Positions 55,865 through 64,000 of a DNA stretch of 64,000 bases are shown here, one piece after another. The notes beneath the pieces were generated by a model that saw only the letters and a list, made by a program, of their open reading frames with translations, was not told the origin of the DNA and searched no databases. This DNA comes from Gonapodya sp. JEL0774 (Eukaryota > Monoblepharomycota > Monoblepharidomycetes > Monoblepharidales > Gonapodyaceae), in contig JADIIX010000007.1 in NCBI GenBank assembly GCA_027604505.1, forward strand, positions 62,001-126,000, read 5' to 3'. The first letter of the stretch is position 1. Each line of letters begins with the position of its first letter. The translations under genes and the position numbers were made by a program.

Positions 55865-57161
55865 ATGTCAAACCAGAACAGCGGCCTCGCCTTTGGCCTC
55901 AATATTACAAAGAAGAAACCTATCATCGGACCAGCGAAGCCTGGTTTCCTTGACGGCGGACGGCAACCCAGAGCTTCTCTGATCTTACCTCAGAAACGGA
56001 AGGCACCCACGGCATCTCTCCTTGGGGAACCAGATGACGATGCGATTGCAGGACAGTCAGGGCGAGTACTTTCTGACAAGGACAGAGCCCGGGCAGAGAT
56101 TCGAGCTGCTCAAAAGAAGTCAGAGGAACTAACGCGTCTGGAGCTTCAAAAGACACTTGAGTCCGAGGACGCCAGTATATTCGATTATGACGGGGCGTAT
56201 GATGACATCAAAGCTGCCGAAAGAGAAGCAAAAAGACAGAAAGGAGCACTGGAAGAGGACAAGGAGAAGGGAAGGAAACAGGTGAGGCTCAACCTTTGCT
56301 CTCCCCGCTTCTACCCTGGTTCTCACCAGGAGAGGAAATTCACCACAGCCTCGTTACATTGGAAACCTCCTCCGCGCTGCTGAGCAACGGAAAATTGACT
56401 TGCTTCAGGCGACTGAGCGTAAGATTCAACGCGAGCGAGAGGCTGAAGGTGACGAGTTTGGCGACACAGAGAAGTTTGTGACTGGAGCATATAAGCAAAC
56501 TATTGAAGATATGCGGCGAACGGAGGAAGAGGAAACGAAGCGCGCCGAGATGGAGGACGTCACCAGGAAAGGAGACCTGACCGGATTCTTCCGCACAATG
56601 CTCAATGAGACCACACGAAAGGTTGTCGTCCCACAAAAAGGAGCGGCATCCGGCACCAGTGCCATCCCAACAGAGAAAGTCACACATTCTTCTGTGTCCG
56701 CGGACCCTGAACGAGCGGAATCCCAACAAGTTCGCCATCCCCTCCCCTCGGGTGTGATTGTTAATGACTCCGATGAAATTGTTGACAAACGTCAGCTCCT
56801 CAGCGGTGGTCTAAATATTACATCCTCGAAGACCAAAACTGCTGCGCAACTGGACCGTGAGGATCGCGAGGAGAAGGAGCGGGTGGAGCGAGAACAGCGT
56901 ATTCGAGACAATCGGGCAAAGGAGGAGGAACGGCGCCGACGGATGGCAGAGGCCGAGCGAACTGCAGCATACGTGGAGGAACAGAGGAGGGCTGTGGAAG
57001 AACAGCTTCGAGAGAAGAAGGCGAAGGAGATTCAGGAACTCAAAGAAGTAACGCAACGGAGGACAAATGAGACTGCCGCGGAGGAAGCGCGCAGAAGATT
57101 CTTGGAGAGAAAGAAAGCTGGTGCTGCTGCTGCCGCATTGGAGGATAGTGACGAAGACTGA
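55865..57161 (+). CDS. NSRP1: Nuclear speckle splicing regulatory protein 1 homologue (NSRP1/CCDC55)
   Basis: NSRP1 modulates alternative splicing in nuclear speckles. Model: exons 55865-56281 and 56349-57161 with a 67 bp intron, giving 409 residues. Family core: LAFGLNITKKKP at the start, LELQKTLESEDASIFDYDGAYDDI, the spliced junction KGRKQPRYIGNLLRAAEQRK, then ERKIQREREAEGDEF with FVTGAYK and KGDLTGFFRTML. These track the human LEIQKALAEDATVYEYDSIYDEM, KYIHNLLKAVEIRK and KKIQREREMEKGEF. The C-terminal 120 residues are a long charged Glu/Arg helix, predicted coiled coil, replacing the vertebrate Arg/Ser tail. The stop lies 42 bp from the stop of the convergent HEAT gene. Confidence 0.92.
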
Positions 57162-57203
57162 TAACCATGACAATATATTGTGTCGCTGCGGGGCATGTTT
57201 CGT

Positions 57204-60200
57204 TCAGCAGTCCGCACTATCAAAGCCTATCTTTCGTCGCTCGGCGACCCAATCCCGAACGCGTGCTCGTTCCGCCTCAATCCACAGGCCAATCTCCCCC
57301 TGCCCACCTGAAGCTATCAAATGTTTGACGGCGTTCTCCATTTCCTTTATCCTTCGTTGTTCCATCTGCACATTTCTCAAGCCGAGTTGTGCAACGACAT
57401 GTGACCTCAGCAACGCAATTCCTGGTGATAGTTGCCCAACATCGATTGGCGAAGCTGGAGGGGAGGGAATGGGGTCTGGGAGTGGTGGGGGCAAGTTATG
57501 AGGTGATTCAATGGAAGGCATTGATCCTTTCAACGATGAGGACGGGCAGGGATCCCCTGCGTCATCTTGGAGTTTTCTTTCACTAGCTTGTCTGAGACCG
57601 TTTACATTTTCTTCTTCGTCTCTCTCGAAGGTACCGTCGGCCCTTCTTGCCATTGCTTGAAGAATATTCGCTTCCTGAATGGAACTTCGCCTGCGACGCC
57701 ATCTATTAAAGTCGCTTGGACTCGATGCTTGAATTACAGTGGTTATGATATCGGTTTCCCCTTCGGAAACTGTGAATGGTGCTTCCTTGCCAGTTCGCAA
57801 AACGGCATTGTCTGGGAGCTCCACACCTTTGGACAAGAGCAAACCTGACACTTCTTTGCGAACTAGTTCTGAAGGATCTGTTTGGAAAATTCCAAGAAGG
57901 ACCTCTCTCGCGTGTGAGGAATGGGATTCAGTCGCTACTCCTCCTTCTGAATTGCGGCGGCTGCCGATAAATGATGATCTCCGAAGCCCAAAAATAACGC
58001 TTTGTTGTGCAAATTCAGGAAGAATAGCCAAACTGGACTGTCCACGAAGATCAGTGATTGGAGGCGCCGTTTTGAACAGGTCACCAAGAAGCCCAGAATC
58101 AGTTTCATTTCGGTCACTAGAGGATCCCAACGCCGATCTGTGCGGGTGGCCGTTCTCGTCCTGTCTGTCCATTCCATTCCGTGGAATGTCGTCAGTGGTG
58201 TCCGCAAGCCCCATCGATCCCACGCACCGAACAGCCTCCACTCGAACGTGTTCATCCGGATCACACCTCATAGCTCCCAGCAGTGATTGAACAAGCGCAG
58301 GTGTTTGCTTTAACAGGCTGAGAGTTTTGAAAGCCATCATCCTTGTTTCTGCGATTGGGTCCATTAGGCACGACAGCAAGCAGGGTGTAAGCGAGTACGG
58401 CGGTGGCAAATATGATCCAAGGTCCAGCACTGATGCGCTCTCCGATCCGCGGCTGTCCTTGATTGTCTCTTCCGAAACCCATTGGCTCCGTTGTTCCAGT
58501 TTCCCTGAAGCCCTGAGTCCCTCCACCACCTTCCACACAGCCCGTGCAGCATCGCATCTCACCACGCCATTTCCATGTGAGTCTTCCAGTGTTGCACAAA
58601 GTGCACTCCAAGTTTCCCTCGGCAAGCCTTCCACCGCTCCAAGTTTGGCTACAAACTTCAGTGCATCGTGTTGAGCCGCAATGTCTCTATCGGGACCAAC
58701 TTGGTTACCGAGGTACAAAAGCGCTCGGTATCGACAAGTTGGATCACCCAGGGGTAAATAATAGAGGGCAGTGTTCCGGACGGCCTTGTTCCAATCAGAG
58801 AAAGCAAGCTCGACAAGACGATCAAACAGGACTGTAACAAGTGGCATGTGTGGTGACAAGTAAATTGAGCTGGATTTCAAATATCCGTCGGCGTTTCGGT
58901 CGCCCACGGTGACCTCCGCTCCACTGTTTCCTCCAGGAGAGTCCACCGAAGGTGCGGGGCGCTCACTCTCAGTCTGGGGTCTCCCCGCGTTTTGCGGCAA
59001 AGCTTTAAACTTCACCGGCAACTTCCCTTGGAGGACCTTCGTCTCATTGCTTATAGCTGCCGTCATCCCTCGCTCTGCGAGTCTTTTTAGTACGATCCCC
59101 ATTACTGTACCCGCGTCTCTTCGAGTGCGCCAGTCAGAATTGCGCGAGTCCTCGTCGGCAACGGCTGGAACAGCGTTGGGATGCCGCAACTGCGCATCTG
59201 CCGAAGCGTCGGTAGCGTACCACAACAAATAAGCGGCTAAGAAGTCCACAGCAAGCTTCCGACGTTCTTCCCTCAAGCTCCCCAAGTACCCTCTTACCAC
59301 ACATAAAAACCTTTCATCTACTGGCACCGGCATCTCGTCGGGCTTGAATACGCCTCCCATCACTCCTTCAACCACCCCATCGTCAACTTCTTCTCCTCTC
59401 CACAAAGTGGGAACACATGCCCTCATCACCACTCTCCACTTAGTCTCACTATCACCTGCTTCATCCAATGCCCCTGCCAGCCCTTTCGCTAGAGCCTCCT
59501 CTTCAGCAGCCGATATCTTTTCGGTTCCCGGTTCCGCCCCGTCCTTCTCCCCGATCACCATCCGCACAACCGCTGCCGTGTGCCACAATCTCTTCGCACA
59601 TGCTTTGTCTACATCAATTCCCATTGTTGCAAGGTAAGCGCCAGCCCTAATTCCGGCCCGTGCAGCCTGGAGGGCATCAGCACTGTTCGGTGCAGTATTC
59701 GCGCCCCCAGAGCTCCTAGAGATACTGAGTGCTCGGCGTTGAGCAAAATCCTGAAGAACAGCGAGATCTGAAGCAAGCTGGCGGGGGAGTGGATTGGTGC
59801 TGGGAGCTTTGTTGCTGGTGGCTCGAACAAGCGGAGCGACTGCCAGGACCAGAATAAGACGCTGTCTTACTTCCAGCTTGCACCTACGAAACTCACTACA
59901 GCTAGCGAGTGCGTTCACACTCCCAGAGATCACAGCTCCGCCGCTTTCGTAGAGGCGCTTGGAGTCAGCTTTCTTGTGAACTTCAGTGAGGAGACCTTGC
60001 CACATGCCCGACTAGAAGGCGAACACATTTAGGAGTAGTATTAATCCGTGTTGTAGAAGATTTCATAACTCCACGTGGTTATCATTGTTCTTAGGATCCA
60101 AACTCACTCTCTGGGTGTCCAATGCCATCCTCATTCTCTCCTCGCCTCTTTGTCGTGGCACCACTGCAACGCTGCCGCCACCGAGTTTGCGCCGAAGTTC

Positions 60201-61936
60201 GTTATCAATTGTACGATGGGGGTATATTCCTTGGTTAGAATGGAGCGCATTTTCACTTAATACGCCATCGGAGGATTTCGCGGGAGCTTGGGATGAAGGT
60301 AGGGATGGGATTAGTGTGGTGGCGAGATGCACCTGACGAGCGGAGAGATCAGGGAGTAGGATACGTAAGGTGGGGAGGACGGGGGGTGGAGGCTGCGGAG
60401 GGGTCTCTGTTTGCTGGCGTTCTTGTTGAGGAGGAGTCACGACAGAGAAGACACAGAAAGGTTCGAGCGGCTGGACACCATCGCGTTGGTGTGCCGACTA
60501 AGACACAACTTACTCCCACTGTTCTCCCGCTCTACAATGCGAGTGGCCCGTTCCATCGCCCCTTCCACCATTTCGCCCACAATCGCAGCCCTGCCAGTCC
60601 CGAAAAATGAAGCGGTTGCCTTTTCTCTCTTCTCGCTCGGCTTTGGCACCCGACGCCTCGCTGCCAATGACGACGAGGAAGGTGAAGTGGGAGCGATGGC
60701 GTCCAAGAGGGGTTCCACGCCGGGTTCTGGAGGCGCGATGAATGCTGCGAGTAAGGATTCCGCATCTCGGAGGATTGGAACATCTCCCGCTCCCACTGGC
60801 TCATGCTCAGCTAATGAGCTGGAAGGTGGGGCCCGGGCTGGGAACAGTGAAACACAGCGGCGGGAAAGAGAGGTGGTCGAGGTTGGCGGAGTCGTGACTA
60901 AAATGGGGTGATGTGTGGGACGGAGATTGGCGTTGGAGGTAGCCAGGCGTCGGTCACGGTCTGCAACACGAGGATTCCCGGCTGGTGTGGTACCCACGGA
61001 GGCGCCAGGCTGAGAAAGGAGACGATACAGGAGGCGTGCGGTGCTCGGAGAGAGCGTGTGTGTGATTGTTTGGGGTGTTGAACTGGGTAACTCGGATTCG
61101 GATGACCCGGTGTGGGGATGTTGTGCACAGGCAACGGCGGGTCTGGTTGGAGTGGAAAGGTCGCCGTGGGTATGGTGGTTGGGGGGAAGTGGGAGTACCG
61201 TAACGGATATCTGGGTTTGCTTCGCTTGGTGTTTGCCTGTGATTTCATGCATTGACTTTGGAGGAGCGCGTTTGTCCCCATATTTTGAAGTTTTCCGAGA
61301 ATCGTCGGGAGGTTGTGCCCACAGTACAGGGACGCAACCGTCGTGACGAGCCGCTACAACTCCTCGCAGAGAGACACCTCCGGGAGCGAGAGCGATAAGC
61401 GTTGGGTCTGGCACTTTGAGGCCGTCTGGAGCACCGGGATGGTTTGTGATAGCAGTTGGGGAGTTGTATCGAAGGTGGGCTGTAGTAACAGGATGAGATT
61501 CGCGAGATCGGACATGTAGTACGAGAGGATCTGAGTTTAAAGGTTGCCGGGGGGTATCACAGTACGGGGAAGAGAGTTGTGGGAATGCGTCTTGGGCCAG
61601 TGTCAGAAAGGGCTGAGAGAATACAGCAGACGCCGCGGTCCCTCCATCAAGCAAAGGATCCGCATCAGGTTGCAGCTGCGCAGATTGGTTCCGTGCCTGC
61701 AACTCGTGTGCATGTCCCTTGCCAAGATGCGTTTTCCTTTTGCGAGAGACAAGAGTCCTCGCCTTCGCCGCATCTACTGCTGCCCGGTGGATCCTAGCTT
61801 TCATTTCATTTGTACGCGACAGAAAGTTGAGTCTGCGGAGGAGGTGCACCTCGAATGCGCCGTCCAGAACTTCTGCGGGATCTTTCGTCGAGCGCATGTC
61901 AACACGTCTTCCCAGGGGAGACATGGACGTTGACAT
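57204..61936 (-). CDS. HEAT-repeat protein (possibly HEATR4-like)
   Basis: Model: exons 60514-61936, 60108-60421 and 57204-60011; introns of 92 and 96 bp, all in phase, giving 1514 residues. The first 580 residues are mostly Pro/Ser/Thr-rich and disordered, with one helical basic segment near the start (FLSRTNEMKARIHRAAVDAA). From about residue 580 the chain is helical with HEAT-type pairs: LFDRLVELAFSDWNKAVRNT, LPLGDPTCRYRALLYLGNQV, LMDPIAETRMMAFKTLSLLK, MRCDPDEHVRVEAVRCVGSM and FQTDPSELVRKEVSGLLLS. A basic RWRRRRSSIQEAN follows, and the C-terminus has a coiled/IQ-like helix ending RVRDWVAERRKIGF. The layout resembles HEAT-repeat proteins linked to cilia, such as HEATR4, but I cannot confirm orthology. 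The start is ATG at 61936. Confidence 0.72.
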
Positions 61937-62143
61937 GGCCGGGACTGACAGCTCTCAGCGAGAGATCCCACGACTTCTGGACTGGCTCTCTGAAATATTC
62001 TGAGTGTTGACTGCGTTGAATTGCAAATATGGGGTATGTGTGCCAAGACGGAAAATGTAGTGGAAACATGGGGGATTCGCCCGCAGCATTTGGAGCACAA
62101 TCTACATATCTATTTACAGTAAGAATCACTACATATACAAGAG
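61937..62143. other. Spacer between two minus-strand genes
   Basis: 207 bp hold the HEAT gene promoter and the 3' flank of the BTB gene. No motif is recognised. Confidence 0.35.
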
Positions 62144-63415
62144 CTACGTTTTGCCCGCCTTCATCCCCTCACCGACTCTTTTCCAAAGTTTCAACGATAG
62201 TTCCTTTCCCTCCCCACCCGCAAACGGAATAAATAAATTCGTCCACGAGTCCAGCGCCGTAACCTCTACGAAGTTGTTTGCAATAAATGTAATACAGTCG
62301 TCAACCAGGGACTTAGCTCGGGGGAAGGGTGCGAGCGTGACGAGCACTTCACAGCAGGATGTAGGTGTTATGAAGCCGAGGTTCTTGCTGGATATAACAA
62401 AGAGGAGCTCTTTTAGCAGGTCGTCTGCCAGGAATTGGTCTGCCGAAGAACGGGCGTCGTTAAGTTGATGATTTCACTTTTCTTTCTGCACTTGTCTCCA
62501 AGAAATTGTCTCTGGAGAGAAGGAGTATCGTGTCATATCAGTTGAGATTTACCCACCGGAAGCTCGCCATAATTCCAAGACATGGGTGACGTTCCCCAGG
62601 TCGATTTCCAACGAACCCGTGTACATGTAAAGCAGCAGGTCACGCATAACGTCTCCACTAATATCCTTGATGATGAGCCGTCCGCTCGTGGCTTCTTCGC
62701 AGGGCATCGCCAGGAGGCTTTCAAAGTACTCGCTGGCCGACGCCAGCATGAACCGGTGCGTGAAGAGCTCGGTGCCATCGATACTCGTGACAATTGTAAA
62801 GTCTGACATAGCTCGAGACTTAAAGTCCGGTGTTCGCCTGCTGGGATATCTCGGCACGCGTCGTTTGGCGTCTTTGGAGGTCGAGGAGGAGAGGATATAA
62901 GGTGTTCCATCTTTCGGATGGACACTCACGCACGCATCCATACGAGCAGGAGTGACGGGTAAATTCAGGAGCTGCATGTGCCCGGATTTCTTCACGAGGG
63001 CGTGCAACCTCGGGTGGTCCACAATCTCCACCCCGACAAACACTGAGTTGAGAGGATGAGCTTCTATCCCCGCCTTGATTTTCATCCACTTCTCTTCGAA
63101 ATGTCCCCCCCATCCATCTCCATTCTTCTTGAATACGCTGGAGATATCGGGGGAGGACCAAGATGGTGAGGAATGAGGGGAGGTTGTCGAGTGAAGTCTG
63201 TACGTGATCGATACGGTCGTCGTCACTACTCTGCCCACAAGGTAGATGCCACTCGTTGTAGAAAACTGAAGAGCGAATGTAGATTGCCCCACGGTAAAGT
63301 CCGGAGTGAAGAAACTGTTGAGGCCCTCCACATCCCCCGCAGGCACAATGATTTCAAACAGGAAGTTCAAAACGGGAACTCGCGTGGAGGATGAACCTGG
63401 TGCGGCGGATGCCAT
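62144..63415 (-). CDS. BTB/POZ domain protein
   Basis: Model: exons 62557-63415 and 62144-62439, 117 bp intron in phase, giving 384 residues. The N-terminal 150 residues (FEIIVPAGDVEGLNSFFTP, FALQFSTTSGIYL) have the beta-rich, MATH-like look often found before fungal BTB domains, though no firm MATH motif is seen. The BTB spans about residues 203-290: MSDFTIVTSIDGTELFTHRF, MLASASEYFESLLAM, GRLIIKDISGDVMRDLLLYM, YTGSLEIDL. The splice then gives LWRASDQFLADDLLKEL, the BACK-like helices after a BTB. Such proteins are often Cullin-3 substrate adaptors; the target is unknown. An acceptor-like CTCACAG precedes GTCTGACC upstream of 63415, so a further 5' exon is possible; the ATG at 63415 is the first in this exon. 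Confidence 0.82.
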
Positions 63416-64000
63416 GAACTGGGGTGGGGTCAGACCTGTGAGCACCCAGATTTTCAGGACAACATGTGCATGTAGACAGAACAGAAGGCATAAAAAAGAT
63501 AACAGGACAACACATGTACATATTCCATTACTCTCGGGCTGCTAGCAACCTTAACTTCTCGAAGCTGCGAAGGGATATCAAAGCTCTGCAAGCCAAGCGG
63601 AGAATCCGACGGATTGCAGATACGAAGTCCCCTTAATGCAGTTCTTTTTGATGATGTAATGGTTTAATTTTATTGTTGTGAGTCAGCTATCGTGCATCCC
63701 AATTGCAAGTTACATAGAGCAGACAGGAATGATTGCGCGAAGCGAGGGTGACCTGGAAAGGGGCTGACAAGGACATAGACACCAGAATATGTGAAGTGAC
63801 CAGGGAAAGACAAAACGAACATGCGAGAATTTTCTGAATGAGATAAAGTCGGCAGGGCAATGAAAGGTCCTGGCTCTGTGGCCTGTACAGCCCTGGCAGC
63901 GCGGCACGCACCCCCAACGGGAACGAGACGGAGTACTCGGACGCAAAGGACAAACAGGATTGCGGGCGAGATCCATGAGATGATGAGTGGAAGTCAGGAT
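63416..64000. other. Right-end flank of the BTB gene, no gene resolved
   Basis: The region holds the presumed BTB promoter. Overlapping minus-strand open frames at 63687-63976 and an acceptor-like TCATTCAG near 63837 could be the last exons of a gene entering from the right, but their composition does not settle a frame. I see no recognisable family. Confidence 0.35.

Noticed and set aside
1-64000. tRNA, rRNA, CRISPR array, transposase or viral genes
   Set aside because: I looked for cloverleaf-like B boxes, regular spacer repeats and transposase or polymerase motifs and saw none I could support by eye; a covariance-model scan would be decisive for tRNAs.

Overview
The window is eukaryotic nuclear DNA. 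It is dense, with 18 protein genes in 64 kb on both strands. Most genes are split by 46-120 bp introns with GTGAGT/GTATGT-type donors. The organism is best read as a flagellated, early-diverging fungus (chytrid-like). A Met30/SCON2-type F-box/WD40 protein, a Cys-3/Met4-type bZIP factor and compact introns point to a fungus. A dynein regulatory complex subunit (DRC5), an inversin-like ankyrin protein and FANCD2 are genes normally kept by organisms with motile cilia or lost from Dikarya. This placement is inference from family knowledge; no rRNA or marker search could be run.

Layout. Minus strand, 1-23.3 kb: FANCD2 (3' end cut by the window edge), an inversin-like ankyrin/IQ protein, the ribosome-biogenesis factor NOC1/MAK21, and a 24-exon SNF2-family ATPase with an N-terminal SAM domain. 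Diverging from the last is a 1571-residue protein (+) with a SAM-like and a possible SPOC-like region. Next comes a GC-rich stretch with a 10-N assembly gap (28852-28861), holding PSMG4 (+) and a pyruvate formate-lyase activating enzyme (+), both with unusually long introns. A reconstructed 8-exon F-box protein (-) and homogentisate 1,2-dioxygenase (+) diverge over 1.2 kb. After an unrecognised Ser/Arg-rich protein (+) come a bZIP factor (-) and a Met30/SCON2 homologue (+), divergently transcribed. The right end has an AIFM2-type oxidoreductase (+), DRC5/TCTE1 (-), ORC3 (-), NSRP1 (+), a HEAT-repeat protein (-) and a BTB protein (-).

Joint function. Most genes are unrelated housekeeping genes: DNA replication and repair, rRNA processing, splicing, proteasome assembly, tyrosine catabolism. 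The notable pairing is the bZIP/Met30 locus, which looks like a sulfur-regulation switch: an activator of sulfur genes next to the SCF receptor that in other fungi controls such activators. The activating enzyme implies a glycyl-radical pyruvate formate-lyase elsewhere in the genome, hence an anaerobic or microaerobic branch of pyruvate metabolism.

Exon models were built by hand from open frames, splice signals and phase. Each complete model sums to a multiple of three. FANCD2 is only partly resolved into exons.
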